Origin: Acididesulfobacillus acetoxydans
GTDB lineage: Bacteria > Bacillota > Desulfitobacteriia > Desulfitobacteriales > Desulfitobacteriaceae
Direction: 5' to 3'
Length of the DNA: 64,000 bases
NCBI RefSeq assembly: GCF_902729405.1
Contig: NZ_LR746496.1
Location: 1,240,001-1,304,000, forward strand
The notes under the pieces were generated by a model. The model was not told where the DNA came from. It was given only the letters and a program-made list of their open reading frames with translations, and did not search any database. Shown piece after piece: positions 41,993 to 50,819 of the stretch (position 1 is its first letter; each line of letters opens with the position of its first letter). The translations under genes and the position numbers were made by a program.

Positions 41993-42754
41993 ATGATGAA
42001 GGTGGTTTTGGTGGATGATGAGGTTCCGGCCCGCGCGGAACTTCATTATCTACTGGAACAGTTTCCGGAAATTTCTATTATCGGGGAGTGTAGAAGCGGC
42101 GGAGAAGCCTTAGAAAAAGTGCCGCTTTTGCAGCCGGATATCCTGTTTATGGATGTGCACTTGCGGGACATGGATGGCCTGGATGTTGTTCAGAACCTTC
42201 AGCGTCTGGGTGTGAATTCGTTTGTAGTTTTTGCCACCGCCTTTGACGTGCACGCCGTCCGCGCCTTTGAAGTCAATGCCGTGGATTATCTTCTGAAACC
42301 CTTTAGCCTGGAGCGTTTGACGCTGACCATCGAGCGAATCAAAAAACGCTGCCGCAACAATGAACGCGAGCTGGCAGAAACCATTTCCCAGCTCATGGCC
42401 CAGGCGGGCTTTAGACAACGGCCCCGCAGAATCCCGGCCACGGTCAAAGGAAGGGTGACCTTAATTGATCCGCAGGACTTGCTGTATGTGATGGCGGACG
42501 GCCGTTACGCCTGTCTGGTGACAGAAGGGAAAGCGTGGGCAACGACTTACAGCCTGCAGGAGATTGAGGAGCGGCTGGATCCCGCGCAGTTTGTCAGAAC
42601 CCACCGGGCTTATTTGGTGAATCTTGACCGTGTGAAAGAAGTAATTCCTTGGTTTAACGGAACCTACAGGATTATCATCGCTTACCCGGGGGCTCCGGAA
42701 GTTCCGGTCAGCCGGACTTACGTCAAGGCCCTGAAAGAACGTCTGGAATTGTAG
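41993..42754 (+). CDS. LytTR-family response regulator
   Basis: 253 residues. Receiver domain: VLVDDEVPAR, phospho-Asp in ILFMDVHLRDMDG, VFATAFD, VDYLLKPF. A linker helix leads into the LytTR DNA-binding domain (VTLIDPQDLLYVMADGRYACLV, FVRTHRAYLVNLDRVKEV). The next gene encodes a CstA-type carrier. In E. coli the related BtsR/YpdB-type regulators control CstA-like pyruvate transporters, so the carrier is the likely target. No LytS/BtsS-type kinase is in the window. ATG 41993 or 41996; GTG 41963 is a longer option. Confidence 0.9.
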   Translation: MMKVVLVDDEVPARAELHYLLEQFPEISIIGECRSGGEALEKVPLLQPDILFMDVHLRDMDGLDVVQNLQRLGVNSFVVFATAFDVHAVRAFEVNAVDYLLKPFSLERLTLTIERIKKRCRNNERELAETISQLMAQAGFRQRPRRIPATVKGRVTLIDPQDLLYVMADGRYACLVTEGKAWATTYSLQEIEERLDPAQFVRTHRAYLVNLDRVKEVIPWFNGTYRIIIAYPGAPEVPVSRTYVKALKERLEL

Positions 42755-43131
42755 GGCCGGCCTCTTGGCACGCCCTGAGTTTTGTTTCCGACCACCCTGC
42801 TTGCATCCGGTTGTCCCGGCGGGAGAATCACGGTGCAGGCAGGGTTTTCTTGGTTACTGCTAAGGGCCGCTTGCGTCTGGTGCCGTTTTTATTAAGTCCT
42901 ATGCCGGGAAAGACGCACTTCATTACGAAGTTCTCGACGGAGTCGTCAAAATTGCGTTAAAATATAGGCGGGGCTTGTCATAATCTGCAAGAAAAGGAAG
43001 GTGAGTGAACCTACTTGGCTTGTTTTAAAGCGAGCCCAGTACTCTTGCCGGTGGCAGGCTGCTCACTGCTACTTCCGTCCTTATATTTCGGATTTCGGCT
43101 GAAAACTTAGAAAAAGAGGTGACATTATCTT
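42755..43131. other. Upstream region of the CstA gene
   Basis: A 377-bp region expected to contain the regulator's target. I could not find a convincing pair of LytTR repeats or a good promoter. Ribosome site AGAGGTGA precedes the CstA start. Confidence 0.35.
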
Positions 43132-44943
43132 ATGAACGCGCTTACTTTAGTCATTGCCGCAGCCTGTATCCTGCTCCTGGCCTATCGCTTCTATGGGGCG
43201 TTCATCGCGGCCAAAATCCTCGTTACCGATGAGACCCGTCAGACTCCGGCCTACCGCCTGGAGGATGGGCAAAATTACGTGCCCACCAATAAATGGGTCG
43301 TCTTCGGCCATCACTTTGCGGCCATTGCCGGGGCGGGACCCTTGGTCGGGCCGGTTTTGGCGGCTCAGTTCGGTTATCTGCCCGGGGCCATTTGGATTTT
43401 GGTCGGGGCCGTGATGGCCGGAGCGGTTCACGACATGGTCATACTTTTCGCCTCTGTTCGCTACAACGGGCGTTCCCTGTCGGAAATTGCCAAAGCGGAG
43501 ATTAGCAAACTGTCCGGTCTGACCACGGGAATCGCTATTCTCTTCATTTTAGTTCTGGCTATGGCGGGCTTGGCTGTCGTCGTGGTGGGCGCCATGGCCA
43601 AGAATCCCTGGGGAGCTTTTATCATTACCATGACCGTACCCATCGCCCTCCTGGTCGGCCTGTACATGTACAAGATCCGGCCCGGAAAAGTGGGGGAAGC
43701 GTCATTGGTCGGCGTGATTCTCGTCTTTGTCGCTATCGCTTTGGGGCCGGTGGTCGAGGCTTCCGGGTTCGGGGCTTTCTTCAACTGGTCGGCGAAGGCG
43801 ATGTGGGTTATCCTGCCGGTCTACGGATTTGTGGCGGCGATTCTTCCGGTTTGGCTGCTTTTGGCACCCCGGGACTACATTAGCAGTTACCTGAAAATCG
43901 GAACCATCTTAGCGTTGGCTTTGGGGATCATTTGGGTTCATCCTCAGATCCAGATGCCGGCCATTACGCAATTTGCCTACACGGCCAACGGTCCCATTGT
44001 CAAAGGCCCCGTTTGGCCGTTTGTCAGCATTACGATTGCCTGCGGGGCGATATCCGGTTTCCATGCCCTGATCAGTGCCGGGACCACTCCGAAGATGATC
44101 AGCAGCGAACGCGATATTCGGCTGGTGGGCTTCGGAGGGATGCTGATGGAAGGGTTCGTGGCGATGATGGCTCTGATCGCCGCGACCGTCCTCAAACCGG
44201 GCGACTATTTTGCGATTAACACCCCGGTTCAGGCGTTTGCTGCCTTGCACATGCATACGGTCGATTTGCAGCAGCTTTCAAACCTGGTGGGGATGAACCT
44301 GGCTGGGCGGACCGGGGGAGCGGTGACCCTGGCCGTGGGTATGGCGCACGTCTTCTCACGTGTGGTAGGCGACCAACTGATGAAGTATTGGTACCAGTTC
44401 GGCATCATGTTTGAGGCCTTGTTCATTCTAACGACGATTGATGCCGGGACCCGGGTCGGCCGCTATATCTTGCAGGATTTTCTCGGCCGTTATGTGCATA
44501 AACGCTTTTCCGATATTCACTGGTGGCCGGGCGTGCTCCTCACCAGCCTGGTGATCTCTTTCGCTTGGGGCTACATGCTCTGGGGCGGCAACGTGGCGAG
44601 CATCTGGCCGATTTTCGGAGTATCCAACCAACTGTTGGCCACTTTGGCCTTAGCCATCGGCACGACGGTTATCTTGCGCAATGCTAACAAGATGGTCTAT
44701 GCTTGGGTGACCATCTTGCCCTTGGTTTATATGATTGTCACCGTCTTTTTCGCCGGAATCTGGTCTCTGTTCAATCAATATCTGGCTGTTCACGACTATG
44801 TCAAGTCAGCGCTCATCGTGATCATGCTGGCTTTGGCCGTAGTCATCGTGGTCGACAGTGTTTACCAGTGGGGCAAGATTATCGCTGCCCGTAAGGCAGG
44901 CCGTTCCACTGCTACCGTCTCGCTTCCGCTTTCCGGAAGATAA
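43132..44943 (+). CDS. cstA: CstA-family carbon starvation / pyruvate or peptide carrier
   Basis: 603 residues with about 16 membrane helices. Family motifs are clear: DGQNYVPTNKWVVFGHHFAAIAGAGPLVGP, GAVHDMVILFASVRYNGRSL, SGFHALISAGTTPKMI, and IFGVSNQLLATLAL. Members such as BtsT (YjiY) and CstA import pyruvate, and some import peptides. With nifJ elsewhere in the window a pyruvate role would make sense, but this is inference. A terminator follows. Confidence 0.94.
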   Translation: MNALTLVIAAACILLLAYRFYGAFIAAKILVTDETRQTPAYRLEDGQNYVPTNKWVVFGHHFAAIAGAGPLVGPVLAAQFGYLPGAIWILVGAVMAGAVHDMVILFASVRYNGRSLSEIAKAEISKLSGLTTGIAILFILVLAMAGLAVVVVGAMAKNPWGAFIITMTVPIALLVGLYMYKIRPGKVGEASLVGVILVFVAIALGPVVEASGFGAFFNWSAKAMWVILPVYGFVAAILPVWLLLAPRDYISSYLKIGTILALALGIIWVHPQIQMPAITQFAYTANGPIVKGPVWPFVSITIACGAISGFHALISAGTTPKMISSERDIRLVGFGGMLMEGFVAMMALIAATVLKPGDYFAINTPVQAFAALHMHTVDLQQLSNLVGMNLAGRTGGAVTLAVGMAHVFSRVVGDQLMKYWYQFGIMFEALFILTTIDAGTRVGRYILQDFLGRYVHKRFSDIHWWPGVLLTSLVISFAWGYMLWGGNVASIWPIFGVSNQLLATLALAIGTTVILRNANKMVYAWVTILPLVYMIVTVFFAGIWSLFNQYLAVHDYVKSALIVIMLALAVVIVVDSVYQWGKIIAARKAGRSTATVSLPLSGR

Positions 44944-45006
44944 GCGGCAGTGAAGGATCCGTAGGGCACAAGCCGGTTCGGTCCGCCTGTTTTCCCGCCG
45001 TAACAG

Positions 45007-45050
45007 AGGTCCCTTTGCTTCTCGGACAAGAGAGGCGAAGGGGCCTTTTT
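45007..45050 (+). terminator. Rho-independent terminator of cstA
   Basis: A 17-base arm (AGGTCCCTTTGCTTCTC) pairs with 45030-45046 with three G-U pairs; loop of 6; then TTTTT. Confidence 0.85.
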
Positions 45051-45211
45051 GTGCGCCTGCCCCCAAAGAAACGCTGCGTCATCAAACGCTGAATTTGTGC
45101 GTCTGTTCAACAAAGCCGTGAACTAGAAATTTTTCTGCTTGGGCGGAGCTAACGGAAATGGGATCACGAAATGCCTTTGGAATCTGCAACCAGGGTGGCC
45201 AAGGGGTTAAC

Positions 45212-45475
45212 TCACTTGGCCACCAAAGGCATCCCCGCCGTAGGCCGGACGCAAGCGAGAAACGAGTATGGTGGGTAGGGAGTCTGGGGTTGGGGATGAC
45301 GAAAGCGGATTAGGATTAAGATTGCAATCGCAATGATTCCGGCGCCTACGCCTACTCCTACCCCACCGGCAACGGGCACTACGAGTGGGCAAAAACCGCT
45401 GGTAATAGGCCCTACATGAGGCGGAGCGCCAGCCGGTGAGATGTTGGGATAATGACCCGCTGTCCCGCCAAACAT
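45212..45475 (-). CDS. Small single-helix membrane protein, Pro/Gly-rich
   Basis: 87 residues from ATG 45475 (AAAGGAAGG upstream). One membrane helix near 35-57 (VGVGVGAGIIAIAILILI), preceded by a Gly/Pro-rich N-terminus and followed by PQPQTPYPP. It may be a YjcZ-like sporulation or coat-associated peptide. It follows the 33-residue gene below on the same strand. An inverted repeat (GGTGGCCAAG, 45194-45203 with 45215-45224) overlaps its stop and may end transcription. Confidence 0.58.
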   Translation of the reverse strand: MFGGTAGHYPNISPAGAPPHVGPITSGFCPLVVPVAGGVGVGVGAGIIAIAILILIRFRHPQPQTPYPPYSFLACVRPTAGMPLVAK

Positions 45476-45515
45476 AACCGACCTTCCTTTCTGAGTAAAA
45501 AAATGCGGTACTTCG

Positions 45516-45617
45516 TCAGAAAACGATGCCCATGGCAATCAGCAATAAAATGATTACAACTACAATTCCGATTCCCGCTCCAAAGCCGAACCCAGCCCCA
45601 TCTGCCCCAAAAGCCAC
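45516..45617 (-). CDS. 33-residue YjcZ-like membrane peptide
   Basis: Read from the minus strand: GTG start 9-10 bases after AGAGGAGGTG, then MAFGADGAGFGFGAGIGIVV and VIILLLIAMGIVF, stop. A Gly/Phe-rich head followed by one hydrophobic helix is the plan of YjcZ-type sporulation peptides. Small size rules out a firm family call. It lies 40 bp upstream of the previous gene, so the two are likely co-transcribed. Confidence 0.62.
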   Translation of the reverse strand: MAFGADGAGFGFGAGIGIVVVIILLLIAMGIVF

Positions 45618-45842
45618 GTCGTCCTACACCTCCTCTTTACTCGCCGGCATTGTAGATACTATAACAGGGTCATCTGTTTCTCCACTGCCATTCCCTTTTC
45701 TATTCAGAACGATATTCTGCAGTGGTTCCTCCCCAACCCAAGAGAATAGCGGCGCTTCGCCTCCACCAGTTGTGGGCTAGTATGGTGATTTGATGTAAAT
45801 TACAACTCGTTTAGCGTAAATAGGGATTCAACGCGGTAAGGA

Positions 45843-45866
45843 AAGCCTAATGTTTTAGGGCTTTTT
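45843..45866. terminator. Terminator-like hairpin
   Basis: AAGCC-TAA / TTAGGGCTT (one bulge) with a TTTTTT run. No plus-strand gene ends just before it. Confidence 0.55.
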
Positions 45867-45872
45867 TATTTT

Positions 45873-46277
45873 TTGCGTTCAATCCTCAACCTATATGTTT
45901 TCCATAAAGTCTCGGGAGAACGGGATTTTCTCCGGGGCCGCTCGTCTGAAAGCATGGCGGCGGAATTGGGCATAGCTCAGTTGTTGGTGGGGCCCGGGGG
46001 ACAAGAATTACACGCGGGCAGCCTTGTCTTTTCAGGGACGGGCGATGCTGAAACGGTGACCAAAGCGGAGGAAATTCTTCCAGGCGTGATCGGCAGGCCT
46101 TCCGGGGTTGCCAGTGCCGCTGCGGCCTTCACCCAGAAAACGCAGAGGCTTAAGGTAGTCTGCGGGGCTTGGAAAAAGGTTGACAGGGCTGTAAGCAAGG
46201 AACTGCGCCAGGCGGTGATCACCGGTGGTGCTGAGTTGCGCATCACTGATGAACCGTTTATCTCTTCTCTGGGATAA
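45873..46277 (+). CDS. Hypothetical protein, doubtful
   Basis: Up to 134 residues from TTG 45873, or 107 from ATG 45954. Sequence such as ELGIAQLLVGPGG, TVTKAEEILPGVIG and ELRQAVITGGAELRITDEPFI has protein-like composition, yet no family or good ribosome site is recognised. It could be the tail of a larger lost gene. Confidence 0.35.
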   Translation: MRSILNLYVFHKVSGERDFLRGRSSESMAAELGIAQLLVGPGGQELHAGSLVFSGTGDAETVTKAEEILPGVIGRPSGVASAAAAFTQKTQRLKVVCGAWKKVDRAVSKELRQAVITGGAELRITDEPFISSLG

Positions 46278-46416
46278 CATTCGGGCAACGTAATCAGAAG
46301 ACAGCAATGATTTTTCCGTTCAAGATGTTACAGCTCTTTGGGACATGCTGCCTGATGGGCGGCATGACGTAAGAAAGCCGAAACCTTATTAAGATGAGAG
46401 AGTGCGAGCACGTCTG

Positions 46417-46452
46417 GCAAAAGCCCTGAGATCAGGGCTTTTGCTGTCTTTT
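46417..46452 (+). terminator. Rho-independent terminator
   Basis: A 13-bp perfect stem (GCAAAAGCCCTGA and complement) with a 2-base loop, followed by TGTCTTTT. It precedes the second MNT/HEPN pair. Confidence 0.82.
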
Positions 46453-46461
46453 AATGTATGG

Positions 46462-46467
46462 TATAAT
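46462..46467 (+). promoter_or_regulatory. -10 element of the second MNT/HEPN pair
   Basis: TATAAT, 36 bases before the GTG start. The nearest -35-like hexamer (TTGCTG, 46441) is only 15 bases upstream and overlaps the terminator stem, so promoter strength is uncertain. Confidence 0.5.
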
Positions 46468-46502
46468 CTTACAGAGAGAAGAAGAAGAAGGGAGGCAACA
46501 CG

Positions 46503-46868
46503 GTGGGAGAAATGCTCAACACAGTAGATAACAAAATCGCAGAATCGGTAAGCTCCGACAAGGACATTGCAATTGCCCAAAAAGTGAAGCAAAGCATTGC
46601 TGGAAAAATCCCATTGTATGAAGTGCGGTTGTATGGTTCGCGGGCGCGCGGAGATGCCAGCACTGATTCGGATCTCGATCTATACCTAGAAACAGGGCCA
46701 ATATCAAGAGAGCAGAGGCGGCTGATCAGCGATTTGGTTTGGGGAATCGGATTTGAGAACGACGTGGTTATTTCACCGTTGGTCATTCCCCAGAGTGAGG
46801 CAAGGAATGGTGCATTCTCCGTTTCTATGCTTTGCCAAACAATTAAGAATGAGGGAATTTCTATATGA
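46503..46868 (+). CDS. MNT-type nucleotidyltransferase (second pair)
   Basis: 121 residues from GTG 46503 behind GGGAGGC. The motif YGSRARGDASTDSDLDLYLE contains the G-S and D-x-D elements of the minimal nucleotidyltransferase fold; DVVISPLVI provides the third strand. It overlaps the HEPN gene by 4 bases (ATGA). It is divergent from the pair at 15908, so this is an independent system. Confidence 0.9.
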   Translation: MGEMLNTVDNKIAESVSSDKDIAIAQKVKQSIAGKIPLYEVRLYGSRARGDASTDSDLDLYLETGPISREQRRLISDLVWGIGFENDVVISPLVIPQSEARNGAFSVSMLCQTIKNEGISI

Positions 46869-47269
46869 AGGAAAACCCGAAAGATATTTTGATCCAATAC
46901 AGGCTGGATTTGTCGAGAGAGGTCCTTGCGGATGCTAGAAAACTCTTCAACGTTCAGGGTAGCCCCAGGAGTATTGTTAACCGATCTTACTATGCGATGT
47001 TTTACGCGGTGTTAGCTGCTTTGGCTGCCGCCAATCTGGGTTCCGCTAAACATAGTGGTGTAATCGGTTTATTTGACCGCCATTCCGTCAAGACAGGGCT
47101 TTTTTCCAAAGAGTTAAGTAAGACGCTCCATCGTGCTTTTGATCTACGGCAACAGGGGGATTACGGCGAGGCAACTGTGGCTGTCGATACCGAAGATGCT
47201 ACCGAATTACTGGAAAGTGCTGAAATATTTTTGGCCGCCATACAGACTTACTTAAAACAATCGGGTTGA
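46865..47269 (+). CDS. HEPN domain protein (second pair)
   Basis: 134 residues. VNRSYYAMFYAVLAAL, AKHSGVIGLFDRHSVKTG and FDLRQQGDYGE are classic HEPN features. The R-S-Y-Y...(R-x4-6-H-like) segment near RHSVKTG is a possible catalytic site. With MNT it forms a probable toxin-antitoxin or defence pair. Confidence 0.9.
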   Translation: MKENPKDILIQYRLDLSREVLADARKLFNVQGSPRSIVNRSYYAMFYAVLAALAAANLGSAKHSGVIGLFDRHSVKTGLFSKELSKTLHRAFDLRQQGDYGEATVAVDTEDATELLESAEIFLAAIQTYLKQSG

Positions 47270-47274
47270 CTTTA

Positions 47275-47478
47275 ACCGGAAAGGCCGGTGGAGGAGGCGA
47301 ATATGTTTCCACGGACAAGGCACGTAGAATTGTCCACTTTCACCGTTTGCACGCCGGTGATTTGGTTGGCATCATTGTATGTGTAAATATCTTCGGTGCT
47401 GTTGGGATTCACCCGGTTGATTAAATTGTCCCCATCGTCATCGACTAAGTGTAAATGTTCGGCTTCGTCTTGGCGCAA
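47275..47478 (-). pseudogene. RHS/YD-repeat fragment
   Basis: About 45 legible codons (DDDGDNLINRVNPNSTEDIYTYNDANQIT) match a YD repeat of RHS-type wall proteins. Ends are lost on both sides. Confidence 0.55.
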
Positions 47479-47660
47479 TCGAGGAGGCTAATCCCTTGAT
47501 GCGATGGCTGATCGATCAACTGAGTCAGCTTTCCCTTTCGGTACCGGAGGAGATAAAAACTGGACATACTCGCTATGATCCTACAATACCGCCGCAAGAT
47601 CGTATGCCTAATAATGACTGAGCTTAGAATGGTTGCTCTGGACTACCCTGCACTGTTGCT

Positions 47661-47894
47661 CTGAGCGATAGTGAATGGGGTGCACTCTATGCTGTCACCC
47701 ATAAGACAACCATCCTGCCCAAATCTCCACCCGATTTACAAACCGCTGTATTATGGATCGCGAAACTCGGCTGCTTCCCCGGGCGCAAAGGCGACGGCCA
47801 ACCTGGTGTTAAAGTGCTTTGGCGAGGTTTTCGCCGTCTTCAAGACCTAACCACTGTGCGGAAACTCTTTCATCGTTCCAAAACTTATGGGTAA
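47661..47894 (+). pseudogene. Tn5/IS4-family transposase C-terminal fragment
   Basis: SDSEWGALYAVTHKTTILP, SPPDLQTAVLWIAKLGCFPG, RKGDGQPGVKVLWRGFRRLQ: this is the C-terminal dimerisation region of Tn5-like IS4 transposases. Similar but frameshifted text upstream (MVALDYPALL, about 47628) suggests the fragment starts earlier. It is not functional. Confidence 0.72.
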
Positions 47895-48120
47895 TACAGA
47901 GGGCTTTAGCCAGGGGCATGCGGCTAAGCCTCTCGGTCTGAACGCCGGCGTCGATTCCCACGTTTCTGAAGCCGAGTGTTCCCGTGGCTGCGGCCTTAGA
48001 CTGCTGCGCGGAGATTTCCACATGGCGCTTTCCGGTGTCGTTTCCTAAGTTGTCCCGAATACCCTGAGTTGGGGATGTTTTTGCAAGGGAAGCGGTACAT
48101 CCCGAAGGGGGCGTCATGCA

Positions 48121-49023
48121 GTGGGAAAATATAGGATCCTGGCGCTGGACGGGGGCGGGATCCGGGGGGCTCTCACCGCCGTACTCTTGACCCGGCTGCA
48201 AGAGGAGATTCCCGGACTCTTGGATGGGGTGGAACTTTTGGCCGGAACTTCGACGGGAGCCATTATTGCCCTCGGTTTAGCTTATGGGGTTTCACCGTCG
48301 GCCTTAAAGGACCTTTATCTTGAGGAGGGAAAGAGGATATTTGCGCCTAAACACTGGGGGCTGTGTCGGCCCAAGTATGATGCGGAGGGGTTGCATAAAG
48401 CGCTTGAACGCGTGTTTCCTCAGGATCTGAGCCTGCAGGATCTCAGGGTCCGGGTGCTTGTCCCCGCTTTCAGCCTCAATGACGTGCGGACCGGGACTTG
48501 GAGACCCGCCTTTTTTCATAATTTCCCCGGATCCTCTACCCGGCAAGAGAAGGTTTTGGATGTGGCCTTGGCCAGCAGTGCCGCACCGGTTTACTTTCCC
48601 TCCCACCAAGGGTACATCGACGGCGGGGTGGTAGCCGGTAACCCCAGTACGGCGGCCATCGCCGAAGCTATTCACGAGGAGCGGGGACGGCAGCAGCTCA
48701 AGGACCTTTGCCTGCTCTCCCTGGGGACCGGTGTCAATCCCGAAAAGATTGTCGCTGATACCTCCCGCTGGGGCCTTCTGGCCTGGATGTTCCACCGGCC
48801 CCCTGTTTTGCCCCTGCTCGAAATCCTTCTCAACGGAGTAGGTGAGGTGGATGATTACATGAGTGCCCAGCTTCTCAAGGAAAGATATTTTCGTCTGAAT
48901 CCGAGGCTTTCGGAACCGGTGGCGCTGGATGACGCCGGAAAAATTCCCGGCTTGATCAAGAGGGGCCGCACGGAGAATCTGGGTCCCGTCCTAAACTGGT
49001 TGGAGGATGTTTGGCTGGACTAA
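48121..49023 (+). CDS. Patatin-like phospholipase
   Basis: 300 residues from GTG behind GAAGGGGG. DGGGIRG forms the oxyanion hole, the nucleophile Ser is in GTSTG, and the catalytic Asp in DGG (YIDGGVVAGNPS). LASSAAPVYFPS is also characteristic. It should be a cytoplasmic acyl hydrolase. A small resemblance to CBASS-type patatin effectors exists, but no nucleotide cyclase or CD-NTase gene is nearby. Its end overlaps the convergent kinase gene by 4 bases. Confidence 0.92.
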   Translation: MGKYRILALDGGGIRGALTAVLLTRLQEEIPGLLDGVELLAGTSTGAIIALGLAYGVSPSALKDLYLEEGKRIFAPKHWGLCRPKYDAEGLHKALERVFPQDLSLQDLRVRVLVPAFSLNDVRTGTWRPAFFHNFPGSSTRQEKVLDVALASSAAPVYFPSHQGYIDGGVVAGNPSTAAIAEAIHEERGRQQLKDLCLLSLGTGVNPEKIVADTSRWGLLAWMFHRPPVLPLLEILLNGVGEVDDYMSAQLLKERYFRLNPRLSEPVALDDAGKIPGLIKRGRTENLGPVLNWLEDVWLD

Positions 49024-50819
49024 GACGGGGTAAAAACGGGCAGCCGTATGGAGAAAGTCGATCCCTTGCCGAGTTCGCTGCTGAGAGCCACCTCCCCCCC
49101 ATAAGCCTGAACTAAACTTCTGACGATGGCGAGTCCGAGCCCGGTGCCCGTATCGGGTGCTTGGGTTCTTCCCCCGCGGTCAAACCTATTCCAGATCGAG
49201 TCCCGCTCCTCCGACGGAATCCCCGGACCCTGGTCTTGTACGGAAATCTCGACCCAGCTGTAGCCGCTGCGGCAGGAGAGGATGATTTCCCCTCCGGGCG
49301 GTGAAAAGCGGAGAGCGTTGTCGAGTAAATTGAGAATGATCTGTTCCAAACGGTCAGTGCTGCAATCTACCGGGGGCAAGTTCGGCGGCAGGTCCAGGGT
49401 CAGTCGGACGGGCTTTTCCTGTGCGGCTGTCTCGGTTTGGTCCTTAATCAGGGACAGAACGTGGGGAACGGATACCTGTTCGTGCGGGAGCCCGCGGGAA
49501 CCGTCGAATTCAATCCGGCTCAGATCCAGAAGTTCGTTGACCAGGCTGCGCAAGCGCAGAGTTTCTTTGAGGATAGTTTCAAGATACCGTTTCTTCTGGG
49601 CTTCGTCGGTGATCACCTCGTCCAGTAAGGCTTCCGAATAGCCCTGCAGGTAAGAAAGAGGGGTCCGAAGTTCATGCGAGACATCTGAGATAAATTCGCG
49701 CCGCATTTCATCAAGACGCCGTTCTTTGGTGACATCGTGCCAAACGGCGACGGTTCCTCCACACTCTTGGTCCAGCATAAGCGGTGTAGTTTCCACTTGG
49801 AAGACTCTGTCTTCGACTCGGAAGTCACCCTTGTGAGGCACGGGATCGCATAAGGATTCCAAAAGCAAGGAATGCAGGCTGTCCGGCAAATCGTGGAGGC
49901 ACAAAGCGCACTCCTGGTCCGGTTCGGATTTGGGGATACCTTTCCCGGCGGGTTGCGGCGCCCTTGAGCCAAACTGTTTCATGGCCACACGGTTGGCCAT
50001 GACGATCTCCCGGTCCGGAGTCAGACTTAAAACGCCATCCGCGATGCTGGCCAGAATGCTGGCCAGCAGTTGGCGTTCGTGCGCGATCTCTCTGAGATTG
50101 AGCCGGATTTCCGTGGACAAAGTGTTGACGGACCGGCCCAGGGAGGAAAGTTCATCCGTAGAGCTGAGCGGCAACAGGCGGCTGTAGTTACCGGTGGCGA
50201 TATCCTTAATGGCCCGGTCCATTTCGACTACAGGGTTAGCAACCCGTCGGGCCACATAGAGGCCGAGGGGAAGAGTAAGGAGGAAGGATAGCGTCAGGCC
50301 CCAGCCGCTAGAAACCCTGACGGAGCGGCCGACCGCCTCGAGATAGGTCATAGGTTCAATGACGAAGACCCCGCCTATGATTTTTCCGTCCTTGCGAATG
50401 GGATAGGCCACTTTAAGAATGGGGTGGGTTTCGTAGGGAGCATTGCCGGAAAAAGCAATATGTCCGCCCCGGCGCAGGATGGCCATGTCAGCCTCCGGCA
50501 TGACATAGTGATTCCAATTGCGCATTTCATGAGTCGCCAGAAGCACGCGGCCGCTGGGGTCCGTCGCCACCAAATCGTAGTTGAGGACCGAGCCGAGCAA
50601 GGCGAAATCAGCCTGCCCCGCCTTGATGTCTGGCAGGGAAGCCAAGTGAGCGGCCATGCTGGAGGCGGTGTTGTTTAATTCCTCGCTCTCCTCGGCCGAA
50701 TACCCGTAATAAAAGTCATGCGTAGATTTGGCGAGTATGCCTCCGAAGATGAGCAGGACCAGGAAAACCCAAGCGACAATCACGAACCAGATTTTGCCGG
50801 CAAAACTGCGGAAAATCAT
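49020..50819 (-). CDS. PhoR/WalK-like sensor histidine kinase
   Basis: 599 residues. Helix near 10-30, external sensor domain about 35-170 (DLVATDPSGRVLLATHEM), second helix about 173-195, HAMP, a PAS-like domain (ILASIADGVLSLTPDREIVMAN) with a CALC motif (CALCLHDLP), HisKA with H in DVSHELRTPLSYL, ATPase N-box NLLDNALRFSP, DQGPGIP and GLGLAIVRSL. The regulator gene overlaps it by 4 bases. The CxxC-like cysteines in the PAS region could bind metal or act in redox sensing. Confidence 0.95.
   Translation of the reverse strand: MIFRSFAGKIWFVIVAWVFLVLLIFGGILAKSTHDFYYGYSAEESEELNNTASSMAAHLASLPDIKAGQADFALLGSVLNYDLVATDPSGRVLLATHEMRNWNHYVMPEADMAILRRGGHIAFSGNAPYETHPILKVAYPIRKDGKIIGGVFVIEPMTYLEAVGRSVRVSSGWGLTLSFLLTLPLGLYVARRVANPVVEMDRAIKDIATGNYSRLLPLSSTDELSSLGRSVNTLSTEIRLNLREIAHERQLLASILASIADGVLSLTPDREIVMANRVAMKQFGSRAPQPAGKGIPKSEPDQECALCLHDLPDSLHSLLLESLCDPVPHKGDFRVEDRVFQVETTPLMLDQECGGTVAVWHDVTKERRLDEMRREFISDVSHELRTPLSYLQGYSEALLDEVITDEAQKKRYLETILKETLRLRSLVNELLDLSRIEFDGSRGLPHEQVSVPHVLSLIKDQTETAAQEKPVRLTLDLPPNLPPVDCSTDRLEQIILNLLDNALRFSPPGGEIILSCRSGYSWVEISVQDQGPGIPSEERDSIWNRFDRGGRTQAPDTGTGLGLAIVRSLVQAYGGEVALSSELGKGSTFSIRLPVFTPS

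Noticed and set aside
42755-43131. LytTR binding repeats or a riboswitch before cstA
   Set aside because: I looked for paired repeats and a folded leader and found no convincing match.
45526-45780. Plus-strand frame of 84 residues rich in Pro/Ser
   Set aside because: It is the shadow of the minus-strand 33-residue gene, which has the better ribosome site and a sensible membrane helix.
48121-49023. CBASS-type patatin effector
   Set aside because: The patatin domain is real, but no CD-NTase or accessory gene is adjacent, so a defence role is not supported.
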